A stretch of 64,000 nt of DNA, from NCBI GenBank assembly GCA_963675935.2, contig CAXXPV010000001.1:124001-188000 (forward strand). The letters run 5' to 3'. This stretch comes from G963675935 sp963675935. Lineage in GTDB: Bacteria > Planctomycetota > Planctomycetia > Pirellulales > Thermoguttaceae. This document shows, piece after piece, positions 8,165-16,382 of this stretch; within the stretch, counting starts at the first letter, position 1; each line of letters starts with the position of its first letter. The position numbers and the translations under genes were made by a program. The notes beneath the pieces are model-generated. The model worked only from the letters and a program-made list of their open reading frames with translations. It was not told the origin of the DNA and made no database searches.

Positions 8165-8399
8165 CAATCACGTCTTCTGCGGGAGCGTTTCCTCGGTTGG
8201 TAATGAACACTGGAAATGATTTCGCGTTTGGGCCATCTTCCTCGCAATAGTACACGATGTCTGCCCCCACGCAACCGAAATAGGGGCTATTCAGAAATGA
8301 GATGATAAGAGACAGCGTACTGACGCCCAGGGCTGCCAACGACAACCAGAATGCGAACGATTTATAGAAAGGCGATTGTTTCTGTGTTTCGCTTACCAT
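8165..8399 (-). pseudogene. small membrane protein interrupted by the group II intron
   Basis: The ATG at 8399 follows a GGGGGT stretch. The sequence has one membrane helix (residues 14-36, KSFAFWLSLAALG onwards) and then an external-looking domain with PVFITNRGNAPAEDVIVTI. That last part resembles beta-rich domains with an N-x-G-N-A-P-A motif. After VIVTI the frame runs into intron domain I (RTMGSRNARAS) and loses protein character. If the intron sits in this ORF, the rest would resume at about 6261 and run to about 6193, where a foreign edge begins. No function is recognised. Confidence 0.5.
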
Positions 8400-8743
8400 G
8401 TTCTGACCCCCAGTGTAGATTGCTAACCTGATTCTACCCAACTTGGCAAAAATGTCTAGCGGCATAGTTGCCGGAGCAATTGGGATGCCCACGCCGAACA
8501 CTCCGAACCGTATGCCGGTCGATAGGGTCGGCATCTAGTACACATTAGTACACTCTACAATCATCATTTCTTGACCCCGGCAATCACTGCCCCCGGCTGG
8601 GTCTACTATTTCTTGACCCCGACAGCCCCACCGACCCCGGCAATACGCCATAAGTCGTTACGCCATTTGTATTTACGATTATTTGTGATATGGTTTTAAT
8701 AAGGTCGGGGGTTCCGGCCCACAAACTTTTGGAGATACAAATA
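8400..8743. other. intergenic region with short direct repeats
   Basis: No credible gene is seen. It holds repeats of TTCTTGACCCCG (about 8569 and 8611) and a related CGACCCCGGCAATACGCC (8632-8649). The 14-base sequence GTACACTCTACAAT at 8548-8561 recurs at 9715-9728, on the other side of the two genes at 8744-9620. The repeats may bound a small mobile or plasmid-derived module. Confidence 0.4.
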
Positions 8744-9046
8744 ATGAGCAAAGCGTTTTGTCTATCAGTAGCCTACAACAATGCTGACCTTAAATATCGG
8801 CACGATGCAACGATTCGAGCAATAGTCAAAAAGCATGGCGGCAAAGAAATTAACAGCGGACTATTTCCAATGAGCCGGGAACGCGAAATAGACGCCGCAT
8901 TTTGGAATGAAAAGAAAGTCCTACTCACGCATAAAGAATTGAGTAGGAACCCGGATTTTCACCTGACCCGGTATCGTGACGTTCCCACGGGGCCGAATCC
9001 CACGATTGCTAAACGGATCAAACAGAAAATCGCGGCAGGACGGTAA
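8744..9046 (+). CDS. hypothetical protein of a mobile module
   Basis: 100-residue basic protein starting MSKAFCLSVAYNNADLKYR. The ATG at 8744 is chosen because GGAG lies 10 bases upstream; an earlier in-frame start at 8690 has no ribosome site. It is rich in Lys, Arg and His and contains VKKHGGKEINSGLFPMSRER. I recognise no domain. Codon use is less GC-biased than the backbone genes, in keeping with acquired DNA. It lies 4 bases before the next gene in the same direction, so the two are probably co-transcribed and coupled. Confidence 0.6.
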   Translation: MSKAFCLSVAYNNADLKYRHDATIRAIVKKHGGKEINSGLFPMSREREIDAAFWNEKKVLLTHKELSRNPDFHLTRYRDVPTGPNPTIAKRIKQKIAAGR

Positions 9047-9050
9047 TATA

Positions 9051-9620
9051 ATGCCTACGTCGAATTATCTCACACAAACGGACGTTAAGGAACGCGGTTG
9101 GACGGATTCGCTAATCCGTCGATTTCTGCCGTCACCCGACCTAACCAAAGGAAATCCGTTCTATCGCTGCGCAGCACCGATGAAACTGTACGCGGTCGGC
9201 CGAGTTTCGGCTATTGAGACAACGCCAGAGTATATTGAACACTCGGCAAAACTCGTTGGGCGACGGAAGGCGGCGCAACGGGCAGTTGAAACAAAACGAA
9301 AAAAGTTATTGGCGTATCTCGACACAATCGAGATTCAAGTCCCCATTCTGACCAATCTTGTTGGCCGTGCTTGCAAGAGTTACAACGCAAGGAATGGAGG
9401 CGGGGCGTATCCTCATTCTGACAAGTCTTTTCTTGATCGTATTTGCGTCAATTATCTTCGCCACGAAATGACCGACTATGAAGCCCACCTATATGCAATC
9501 GCTGGAAAAGTAGGCGTGGCTGAGGGTTATAGGGAGATTAAGAACCGAGTATTGTACGCGATAGCCGACACCTACCCCGAACTAAGCGACGAATGTTTTC
9601 GGCAAATGTGCGCGGCATAG
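9051..9620 (+). CDS. hypothetical protein of a mobile module
   Basis: 189 residues starting at ATG 9051 (MPTSNYLTQTDVKERGW). The N-terminal 45 residues (TDVKERGWTDSLIRRFLP, then PFYRCAAPMKLYAVGRVSAIE) look like a helix-turn-helix or MerR-like DNA-recognition segment; I have seen similar openings in phage and plasmid proteins of unknown role. The rest is helical, with a basic stretch near residue 75. It follows the gene at 8744 by 4 bases. Its stop codon overlaps the first base of a strong 20-bp hairpin, so that hairpin ends the transcription unit. Confidence 0.6.
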   Translation: MPTSNYLTQTDVKERGWTDSLIRRFLPSPDLTKGNPFYRCAAPMKLYAVGRVSAIETTPEYIEHSAKLVGRRKAAQRAVETKRKKLLAYLDTIEIQVPILTNLVGRACKSYNARNGGGAYPHSDKSFLDRICVNYLRHEMTDYEAHLYAIAGKVGVAEGYREIKNRVLYAIADTYPELSDECFRQMCAA

Positions 9621-9662
9621 TCCACAAGCAAGGGCCAAGAATCTTGGCCCTTGCTTGTGGAC
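9620..9662 (+). terminator. perfect 20-bp hairpin after the two-gene module
   Basis: GTCCACAAGCAAGGGCCAAG is followed by a three-base loop (AAT) and its exact complement. The stem begins in the stop codon of the preceding gene. Only a weak T-stretch follows (TGTTTCG), so it may act as a bidirectional terminator or an mRNA-protecting hairpin. Confidence 0.65.
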
Positions 9663-9944
9663 TGTTTCGACCCCGACAATTCGCACCACCATAATTGCCG
9701 ACTAGCTGACATGTGTACACTCTACAATTGGCGACTTTGGCGAAGTGGCGTAACCCCAATGTTACCATAGGGTTAGGTGCTGTTTGTGGTTCTACGGGAA
9801 ATCTGTCTTTTTCCTGTATGCGACCGGAATAAGCCGCGTCAGTCGCGCTAATTTTTTCCCATACCCAGACAGAACAGCCCGCAAACTACATGCCAAAATA
9901 CTTGGCACATCCGCCACGAAAATAACCCTCCCACCGTCAGAATC

Positions 9945-10399
9945 CTACAATCCTTGACAGTTTGTGCCACAACGATCAAGCACCCGCTTGACTTGCACTT
10001 GCGACCACTCGCAACCACGGCGCGTAGTCTGTTGCTGTTCATTCAGTCGGTCGGCAATCGCCTGTTGCGACAAGCCCGCTTGCCGCCATTCAAGCATGGT
10101 CGGGAGCAAGTCGGCGTAGGCTTGCCTTGCCCGTTCACTGATAGCCTTACTGGCAGCCTTGACGCCCTTTCTACGGGCCTTGTCTGTGAGGTTGCGGCAT
10201 TGTGGCAGGGAACCACCAAGACGCCCGCCACGGCGTTTGTAGGCTGCTAGGGCTGCCCTTGTCCGCTCACTAATTAACTTTGCCTCATGCTGCGCCACAA
10301 GGGCCATGATGCCCACGGTAAACTCGTTCGCGCCGGGTAGGTCAAGGAACACCATCGGCAAGCCGGATGCTTGTAGCGTTAGCAGGAAGGCCGCATTGC
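9945..10399 (-). pseudogene. serine recombinase (resolvase/invertase), N-terminus removed by IS
   Basis: Homology to site-specific serine recombinases runs right up to the IS boundary at 10399-10400: NAAFLLTLQASGLPMVFLDLPGAN, then EFTVGIMALVAQHEAKLISERTRAALAAYKRRGG, the end of the catalytic domain and the long E helix. It continues with a C-terminal helix-turn-helix (GLSQQAIADRLNEQ). The N-terminal 80-90 residues, including the nucleophilic Ser, are absent. They are not found on the far side of the IS (beyond 11875) either, so the insertion was accompanied by a deletion or rearrangement. The protein cannot be catalytic. It marks this region as a former integrative element. Confidence 0.85.
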
Positions 10400-11875
10400 G
10401 CAGCCCGTTGAAATTGTCCTATATTCGCTTGGCGAGGCCGACTATCACGCGGCAGCCGCGCAGGATTCCAACTGAACGCAAGGTGATGCCAAAATGCGAC
10501 GTGGGCGATGCAATAGGCGATAAATGTGAAAACACACAAACCACACAGACACGGCAAGGCCGCCCGCGGCCTGCAAGCCTCTCGGCGTCCCGATCCCAAA
10601 CAGCTTGCGCATCACCAATCCTATGTTCCTGGCCACCGCGGCAATCAGGTAACGCTTTTGAACCTTTTCAATCCCGCACAACCAACTTCGTCGTGCGCCA
10701 CCAGTGTTGCACACATGAGCGAAGCTCCGTTCCACCAATTCGCTCCGCTTTCGTTGCAACCGCTTGCTCCGCGCGCCACGCACACGACGACGGTTGTTCA
10801 GAACCGCCAGACGTTTCTCTTCGGGCACGTCCCGCCAGTTCCGCTTTCCCTTCATCTTCCGCTCGGGAATGTACGTGCGAATGCCAAGGCTCTCGGCCAA
10901 CTCGATCGTGTCGGTGGCGTGGTAGGCCTTGTCGGCGACCGCCTCTTCAATCTCTGCGTCGATGCCCACTTCCGAAAGATTCACTCGCGCCTCCACCACG
11001 CTGTCGACCATTGTGTCGGCGTCGCCTTCGTCGGCGTGGCGAATCGAGGCGGCCAACACCAACTCCGTCTTCAGATCGACCACATGTTCCGCCTTGTAAG
11101 CCAAGTGCGTCGTGCCGTCTTTCATCTTCGTGATGCGGCTGTCCGGGTCGGTCGCCGACACCCACTCTTCGTTGGAAACCCGCTTGTCCTTCCGCTGTTT
11201 GTCGAAGCGGCGAAGCTCTTCATCCGTGGGGTTTTCGGCGCCTTCCCGCTCCTTCATCAACCGCCGCAGATACTCGTTCCAGTCCTCGCCGGTGTCTCGC
11301 CGCACGATCGACTTCATGGCCGCGTCGGCTTCCAGGGTTGTGGCATCGACCGCCACCGTTTTGCCCGGCAACATCTTCTTTTCAGCGGCCAACGCCAGCA
11401 CCCATTGGAACACGGCCGTGTGCGTTTCCAAGGGCAGACGATCGCGGACGCGGGTCAGGCTGGAATGGTCGGGCGTTTCTTCCGTCAACGGGATGCCAAT
11501 AAACTCTCGCAAGGACAGGCTGTCGGCGCAACGCCACGCGATGCCGCGTTGCGAGCCGATGCCCTCATAATAGCCGACCAGCAACATGCGAAAGTAAACT
11601 CCCGGCGGAATGGAAGGCCGGCCGAGATGGGCGTGATAGCAAGGCTCGCACATCTTCTCGACCGTGCGATCGAAGTCGGCCTCGGCCAGCAGTCGGTTGA
11701 GCTTCCGGTAGAACACGTGTCCCACCGACTTCGGCAAGCTCGTGGTGGCCACCCACATTTCTTGCTGTTCCTCTCGATGTTTTCCCAACGCCATCGTCGT
11801 AGTCTCCTGAGTCGTGCGATGGCAACATCATATTCTTGTTCGGAATTCACTTCAAGGACTATTTCAACGGGCTGC
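10400..11875 (-). mobile_element. IS1182/IS5-like insertion sequence
   Basis: The left end GCAGCCCGTTGAAATTGTCCT-like (10400-10420) matches the inverted right end (11855-11875) in all but one position. Length is 1476 bp with one transposase gene. The flanks (TTGC on the left, TAGC on the right) are not an exact target duplication. This agrees with the loss of the recombinase 5' end and points to a deletion next to the element. Confidence 0.85.
10445..11794 (-). CDS. DDE transposase of the IS1182/IS5 group
   Basis: 449 residues. The N-terminal DUF772-type region includes HLGRPSIPPGVYFRMLLVGYY and the GIAWRCADSLSLREFIG block. The RNase H-fold core has Asp residues in KTVAVDATTLEADA and EEAVADKAYHATD, and a late Glu in RKRSELVERSFAHV. 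Upstream sequence is AGGAGACTACGACG then ATG at 11794. The last 50 residues (from FGIGTPRGLQ) are hydrophobic and unlike the core, and may have little role. It reads in one frame without interruption, so the element may be functional although it lacks a target duplication. Confidence 0.88.
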   Translation of the reverse strand: MALGKHREEQQEMWVATTSLPKSVGHVFYRKLNRLLAEADFDRTVEKMCEPCYHAHLGRPSIPPGVYFRMLLVGYYEGIGSQRGIAWRCADSLSLREFIGIPLTEETPDHSSLTRVRDRLPLETHTAVFQWVLALAAEKKMLPGKTVAVDATTLEADAAMKSIVRRDTGEDWNEYLRRLMKEREGAENPTDEELRRFDKQRKDKRVSNEEWVSATDPDSRITKMKDGTTHLAYKAEHVVDLKTELVLAASIRHADEGDADTMVDSVVEARVNLSEVGIDAEIEEAVADKAYHATDTIELAESLGIRTYIPERKMKGKRNWRDVPEEKRLAVLNNRRRVRGARSKRLQRKRSELVERSFAHVCNTGGARRSWLCGIEKVQKRYLIAAVARNIGLVMRKLFGIGTPRGLQAAGGLAVSVWFVCFHIYRLLHRPRRILASPCVQLESCAAAA

Positions 11876-12084
11876 TAGCGGACGGCCAGCAAAGGAACAA
11901 ACTGATTATATCACAAACCGGCTGTTCGCAAAGAGCCAGAACAAGTGAACGGAAGGGCGAATCGCCCCCCCTCCCCCAGTCGAAGCGTTCGCCGGCGGCC
12001 ATGTTGCCATGCAACGCTCGGCCCTTTATGATAGTTACGTTGTTCGACAATGGCACACTCGCATCGTCACGGAGACACGCCCCC

Positions 12085-12642
12085 ATGCCGATTCTCAAGG
12101 AAGAACCGAGCCTTTATCCTGAAACGCTGCTCGATGTTGCGCCGTCGGATTTGCCCGGCCGTCGCTGGTTCGCCTTGTATACGAAGGCCCGGCAAGAAAA
12201 ATCGCTCGCCCGCGAGTTGCTGAAACTCCGCATCCCCTTTTATCTACCGCTGGTAAAAAAGACGAGCGTCGCGGCGGGGCGTCGCCGAACGTCGCTCGTG
12301 CCGCTGTTCGGCGGCTATGCCTTTCTCTTCGGGTCGGAAGAGGAGCGGGTGCGATGTCTGGCCACGAATCGCCTCTCCCGCATCCTGCCGGTGGAACAGC
12401 CCGAGCAACTCGTGTTCGACCTGCGGCAGTTTCGCCAACTGATCGCGGCGGGCGCCCCGCTGACGGTCGAGAGCCGGCTAGTGCCGGGCCATCGCGTGAA
12501 AGTGCGTCAGGGGCCTTTCGCCGGGGTCGAGGGCGTCGTATTGAAACGCCACGGCGAAACCCGGCTCTTGGTCGCCATCAATTTTCTCCAACAGGGCGCC
12601 TCGGTCGAAATCGACGACTTTTCCTTGGAGCCGTTGGAATAA
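12085..12642 (+). CDS. NusG-family transcription antitermination factor (RfaH/UpxY type)
   Basis: 185 residues. The NGN domain is at about 25-125: RRWFALYTKARQEKSLAREL is the classic opening of the fold that binds RNA polymerase. A KOW segment follows (VPGHRVKVRQGPFAGVEGVV, about 138-160). Length and lack of the usual nusG surroundings (secE, rplK) point to a specialised paralogue, like RfaH or UpxY, which helps polymerase read through long surface-polysaccharide or natural-product operons. The ATG at 12085 has GGAG 10 bases upstream. No long polysaccharide operon lies downstream here, because the next genes run the other way. Its target is therefore unknown. Confidence 0.85.
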   Translation: MPILKEEPSLYPETLLDVAPSDLPGRRWFALYTKARQEKSLARELLKLRIPFYLPLVKKTSVAAGRRRTSLVPLFGGYAFLFGSEEERVRCLATNRLSRILPVEQPEQLVFDLRQFRQLIAAGAPLTVESRLVPGHRVKVRQGPFAGVEGVVLKRHGETRLLVAINFLQQGASVEIDDFSLEPLE

Positions 12643-12716
12643 AACGTGAAACGCGATCCGGCCCGTTCGATCGGGCTTAGCGACCGGCCGCGGCTTGCCT
12701 ATCCCTCATCGCGCCG

Positions 12717-13880
12717 TCACGTCCCCTTTGTATTTTCCAGACGCGAACGGTCTTCCGCCAGCGAAACCAGGGGGAAAAGTTCGTTGTATTGTTTTTGAAT
12801 GAACATCGGACTGCGTTTTTGGAACAAGCGTTCCGCCATTCGGTCGGCGATGCGCAACACCATTTGCTCGTGCGCGCAGAGAGCGGGTGAAACCCGGCCG
12901 ATGTCGCCCGTCGCTTGACGATTGAGGCAACCGCAATAATGGTTGCAGCGTTCTCGAATGGCGCATTGCCGGCAAGAGGTTTTGTCCTTGGCATTCTCTT
13001 GATAGAGCCGCTCGCGCCGCGCTTCGTCGACGCCGGTTTGCACGTCGCCGATGCACCACGGCGAGTCTTCCCCGTCGCCGACGAACTGCACGCAAGGAAA
13101 GATGCGGCCCGACGGCGCGATGGAAATTTGCTTTTTCCCCAGCTCGCAACGCTCCCGCCTGCAACTGCCAGGAAAGACGTGCGAGGCGATCTTGACATCG
13201 AAGGGGCTGAAGTAGAACTTCTCTTCCCGGCTGGTTTCGGTTTCATACCACTCGGCCAAACGATCGTACTGCCGCTCCAATTCCTTCAACGCCTGCCGCG
13301 GCCAATCGGCGCCATAGTTCAACGAACAAATCAGATAGCGGAAGCCGCACGAGAACAGAAAACCGACCGATTCGGCATACCAAGGGACCGTCTCCGGCGT
13401 GACGACGAGCATGACCGGGGCGTAGGGCTTGTGCCGCAGCAGAAGTTCGATAACCGGCGTCAGCCGTTCAAAAGTGCCTTGGCCGTCGGCGTCCACCCGG
13501 TGCATGTCGTGCGCCGGCTGCACGCCGTCGTGACTCAGCGCGACAAAAATGCCCGATGTCAACGGATCGGCAAGAAACGCTTCATCGAGCAGGGCGCCGT
13601 TGGTCGTGAGCTTGAAGTGAAACAACTGGCCGGTCTGCTTTTCGATTTCCCGGCAGTATTCGATCGTCGAGCGGATGAGTTTGGGCCGCAAGAGCGGTTC
13701 GCCGCCGAAGAAGACGACGCCCAGGCTTTGGTCGATGCCCTGTTGGCGAGAGACTTGCACGGCCAGATCGACCGCCGCGCGGGCCGTCTCGTCGGTCATG
13801 ACGCCTCCCGCATGAGGGGCCGCATAGCAATACCGGCACCGGAAATTGCAGTCGGCCGTCAGGTGGAGGGTGACGTTCAT
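12717..13880 (-). CDS. radical SAM/SPASM peptide- or protein-modifying enzyme
   Basis: 387 residues. The radical SAM cluster motif is C11-x3-C15-x2-C18 (TADCNFRCRYCYA), holding the 4Fe-4S cluster that cleaves S-adenosylmethionine. A GGEPLL motif follows at about 58-63. The C-terminus has a Cys-rich SPASM domain (CELGKKQISIAPSGRIFPC, then CRQCAIRERCNHYCGC and a last Cys in LCAHEQM), which binds auxiliary clusters and is typical of enzymes that modify ribosomal peptides or proteins (anSME and thioether maturases). The ATG at 13880 lies three bases after the stop of the upstream gene, so the two are translationally coupled and that protein is the obvious candidate substrate. The exact chemistry cannot be told from sequence. 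Confidence 0.92.
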   Translation of the reverse strand: MNVTLHLTADCNFRCRYCYAAPHAGGVMTDETARAAVDLAVQVSRQQGIDQSLGVVFFGGEPLLRPKLIRSTIEYCREIEKQTGQLFHFKLTTNGALLDEAFLADPLTSGIFVALSHDGVQPAHDMHRVDADGQGTFERLTPVIELLLRHKPYAPVMLVVTPETVPWYAESVGFLFSCGFRYLICSLNYGADWPRQALKELERQYDRLAEWYETETSREEKFYFSPFDVKIASHVFPGSCRRERCELGKKQISIAPSGRIFPCVQFVGDGEDSPWCIGDVQTGVDEARRERLYQENAKDKTSCRQCAIRERCNHYCGCLNRQATGDIGRVSPALCAHEQMVLRIADRMAERLFQKRSPMFIQKQYNELFPLVSLAEDRSRLENTKGT

Positions 13881-13883
13881 CGG

Positions 13884-14738
13884 TCAAATGACTCCCTGGG
13901 TTTTCAGCCAATCGAGGAAGTCGCGCACCTGCTTGCGAAGTTCCTTTTCGCCCAACTCCTTACCGGCCTTCTCTCGCGCTTTGTAATACGCCTTCCAATC
14001 GGCGTCGGCGCCTTTCTTGGGATACGCGATTTTGGGAGGGCTCATACCCGGTTCATAGAAGACCCCGACGACGGCATCGCTCTTGGACTGCGCAAGACCC
14101 TGCTTCAGATGTTCCGCGGTTGCCTTCAGGTCATAAACTGACGCGCTGCACCAACCGCTTCCACGTTTCTCCCATTTGTTAAAATCCTTTCCCGAAACGA
14201 ACTCGAACGCAATCCGCCGTTTTTTGTCGTAGCCGTCCAAGACGAGGTCTTGCTTTTGCAGTTTTGGCTTTTTCGGCGGATTTTTTTGAGCGGCTTTCGC
14301 CTTGTTGTTCTCTTCCCTCTCATCGAGGAAGTCGTAGGGATTGGTCACGGGCACTTCGGCGTCCTTGATCGTCAGCCCGTCCTCGACGAATTCGATGCCG
14401 GCCTTCTTCGCCTCATCGCGAATCACTTGCCTTGCCTCGTCTTCCGAAAGGAACACGGGCGGATTCATGGCCACGCAGCCGAACGAGCCGCGTCCCTCGC
14501 CATGCGGAAACAACGGAGCAACTCGAACCGCCACCGCCGGCGCGTCTTTGACGCCTTCCCCAGCCGCGACTGCCGGGCGGGCCAAAATCAGGGGCACTAC
14601 CATGCCAAGCGCACCCAAAACCAAGGGATTGTGCTGCCACCGCTTCGGAATCCACCGCAACAGCTCGGGATGTTCAAGCAGATAGTCGCGGGTGGGATAG
14701 TGCGGCACAACGTAACGCCGGACAAGCTTGGTGCGCAC
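13884..14738 (-). CDS. membrane-anchored or exported partner of the radical SAM enzyme
   Basis: 284 residues from the GTG at 14738, chosen because AGGGG lies about 9 bases upstream; upstream in-frame codons lack a site. Residues about 38-60 form a hydrophobic segment ending in ARPAVAAG, which could be a signal with an Ala-x-Ala cleavage site. Next comes a striking conserved-looking block, APLFPHGEGRGSFGCV then AMNPPVFLSEDEARQVI, with one Cys between Gly and Val. The rest is Lys-rich, then YDKKRRIAFEFVSGKDF. I have an impression of the GRGxxGC...PPVFLSE block near other radical SAM genes but cannot name a family. It is the best candidate substrate of the enzyme encoded three bases downstream. 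A terminator separates it from the genes upstream. Confidence 0.8.
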   Translation of the reverse strand: MRTKLVRRYVVPHYPTRDYLLEHPELLRWIPKRWQHNPLVLGALGMVVPLILARPAVAAGEGVKDAPAVAVRVAPLFPHGEGRGSFGCVAMNPPVFLSEDEARQVIRDEAKKAGIEFVEDGLTIKDAEVPVTNPYDFLDEREENNKAKAAQKNPPKKPKLQKQDLVLDGYDKKRRIAFEFVSGKDFNKWEKRGSGWCSASVYDLKATAEHLKQGLAQSKSDAVVGVFYEPGMSPPKIAYPKKGADADWKAYYKAREKAGKELGEKELRKQVRDFLDWLKTQGVI

Positions 14739-14806
14739 GGCTTTTCCCCTTTTTGAAATAACGATGAGTGATTGGGCCTCCTGCCGATCCTTTTCGGCAA
14801 TCCTAC

Positions 14807-14846
14807 CAAAAGAGCCACTGCTGGACAAGCCGGCAGTGGCTCTTGG
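14807..14846 (-). terminator. hairpin terminator after the secreted TPR gene
   Basis: On the minus strand AAGAGCCACTGC (complement of 14833-14844) pairs with GCAGTGGCTCTT across an 11-base loop and is followed by TTTT-GG. It lies 20 bases after the stop of the gene at 14865 and upstream of the radical SAM pair, so the two units are probably transcribed separately. Confidence 0.7.
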
Positions 14847-14864
14847 CTCTCATCGCGGGAAAAC

Positions 14865-16382
14865 CTACTTCCCAAACGTCAATCCCGGATCGCTCGGGTT
14901 GTCGCCGGGCAGCTTGAAGTTGAACTGACCGCCGGGCAATAGTGTCACCTGCCCAACCATCACCGGCGCGTCGTCCTTCTTGAGAATCAAGAGATTGTCG
15001 GCCACCGAGTAGGGGCCGGTGAACTCCTGCTTCTTGCCGCCTTGCGTGACGCGCCAGACGTACTTGCCGTCTTTCGACAGGCTTAGCGCAATGGTCGCCC
15101 CGTCGGATCGAGCGGCGCGCCAATCGCCGACCAACGCAGCGGCATCGACCGGCTTGGCCGGCGCTTTCACGGCGTCAGCCAGTGTGCCCGACGCCGCCGG
15201 CTTCGTCGAAGACGTCATCATGCCGGCAAGCTGCGCCGAAAGCCGATCCTTAGGACTCAATTGCGCGGCCGCCTTGAACTGCTCGGTCGCCGCCGCCTGA
15301 TGGCCGCAGACCATGTACTCGTAGCCCAGCAGGAATCGGGCGTCCGGCACGTTCGGATTCGCCCGCACGTAGTCCTCCAACGCCCGAAGTTGCGTGGTGA
15401 ACGTGGCGACGTCGTCGTAGAATCCGCAAAGCGTCGTCCAGTCCCAGCCGGGCCCGACCGACAGCACGGCGTAAACCGCGGCTGCCGCTTCCTTGTATCG
15501 CTTAAGCGAGAACAGGACAAGCCCGCGGAATTCGTGCGCCGCCGTGTCGTTCGGCTGCTTGGCGATGGCGTTGTCGCACTGCGAAAGCGCGGCGGCGTAG
15601 TCGCCCTGCCGGAACGCCTCGCGGGCGGCGTCGAGCGCGGTCGTCATGTCGTCGGCCGCCGTCGTCGAATCGTCGGAGGGCGAGGCCAAAACGATCGGCT
15701 GCGAATAGTCGATCGTCGCGCCATCGACGACGATCGGAGCGGAGCAGTAGGGATTGTAGTAGGACCAATATCCCCAAGCCCAGGGCGTGTAGCAGGCGTC
15801 GAGGGCCGCGCCGGTTGCAAAACCGGTCGCCCACCATGCCGCCGGCCATCCGTACCACGGATGATTCCAGTGATCGTACCAATGGCCGTGATACCAATCG
15901 GGATGCGGACCGGGCCACGGATGCGGACCAGGACCGGGATGCGGACCAGGACCAGGATGCGGACCGGGACCGGGATGCGGACCGGGACCGGGGTGTGGTC
16001 CAGGACCAGGGCCAGGATGTGGTCCGGGTCCAGGGCCGGGATGCACATTACCATTGGGATGCGCGCTGTGGTTTGCCCAGGCTGTCGGAGTCGACTCGGG
16101 ATGGAAATGAGTGGCGCCGCCTTCGTGCGAGGGAGTGAACGAAGAGGCATGGCTGCCGCCCCAGTTCATCTGGCCGCCGTGATAGTCGCCGCCGCCGTGA
16201 TAGGCGCTTGCCCCTCCGCTATATCCGCCGTGATAGCCGCCGTAGCCGCCACCGCCTCCGCCACCGTGGAAGCTGCCGCCGCCACCACCGCCGCGCCCTG
16301 CCATCGCGGATCCGGAAGCCAAGGCCAGAACCACGGCCGAAACCAAGGTCGCTCCATAAATCAGTTTTATTTTTGCGTTCAT
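14865..16382 (-). CDS. secreted TPR protein with Gly-rich and GPGPHP repeats
   Basis: 505 residues. A signal peptide ends near SGSAMAG (residue 29). Residues 30-75 are Gly/His/Tyr-rich. Residues 114-160 are repeats of GPGPHP. An aromatic Trp/Tyr/His segment follows (165-215). Tetratricopeptide-like repeats come next (about 245-380: AREAFRQGDYAAALSQCDNAI and later copies), and the end is a small beta domain (DGKYVWRVTQGGKKQEF). Such planctomycete proteins are thought to sit in the periplasm or on the surface; the role is unknown. The start ATG overlaps the stop of the upstream gene (ATGA at 16379-16382), so they are co-translated. The repeat DNA is prone to length change. Confidence 0.82.
   Translation of the reverse strand: MNAKIKLIYGATLVSAVVLALASGSAMAGRGGGGGGSFHGGGGGGGYGGYHGGYSGGASAYHGGGDYHGGQMNWGGSHASSFTPSHEGGATHFHPESTPTAWANHSAHPNGNVHPGPGPGPHPGPGPGPHPGPGPHPGPGPHPGPGPHPGPGPHPWPGPHPDWYHGHWYDHWNHPWYGWPAAWWATGFATGAALDACYTPWAWGYWSYYNPYCSAPIVVDGATIDYSQPIVLASPSDDSTTAADDMTTALDAAREAFRQGDYAAALSQCDNAIAKQPNDTAAHEFRGLVLFSLKRYKEAAAAVYAVLSVGPGWDWTTLCGFYDDVATFTTQLRALEDYVRANPNVPDARFLLGYEYMVCGHQAAATEQFKAAAQLSPKDRLSAQLAGMMTSSTKPAASGTLADAVKAPAKPVDAAALVGDWRAARSDGATIALSLSKDGKYVWRVTQGGKKQEFTGPYSVADNLLILKKDDAPVMVGQVTLLPGGQFNFKLPGDNPSDPGLTFGK

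Larger units (their letters stand above)
6262..8165 (-). mobile_element. group II intron with its reverse transcriptase
   Basis: Self-splicing retroelement read leftwards. Directly after the reverse transcriptase stop lies a domain V-like hairpin (6298-6334): lower stem CCGTG/CACGG, a two-base bulge, upper stem TACG/CGTA. A domain VI-like hairpin follows (6264-6297, GGGGGCG paired with CGCCCCC). The 3' end is therefore near 6262. The region 7736-8165 upstream of the ORF is GC-rich, structured and non-coding, as expected for domains I-IV. The 5' end is placed near 8165, where a membrane-protein ORF stops making sense. I did not find a textbook GTGCG start, so that edge is uncertain by tens of bases. 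Confidence 0.75.

Noticed and set aside
10526..11878. 450-codon open frame on the plus strand
   Set aside because: Antisense to the IS1182/IS5-like transposase, which has the expected catalytic motifs and lies between matching inverted ends.
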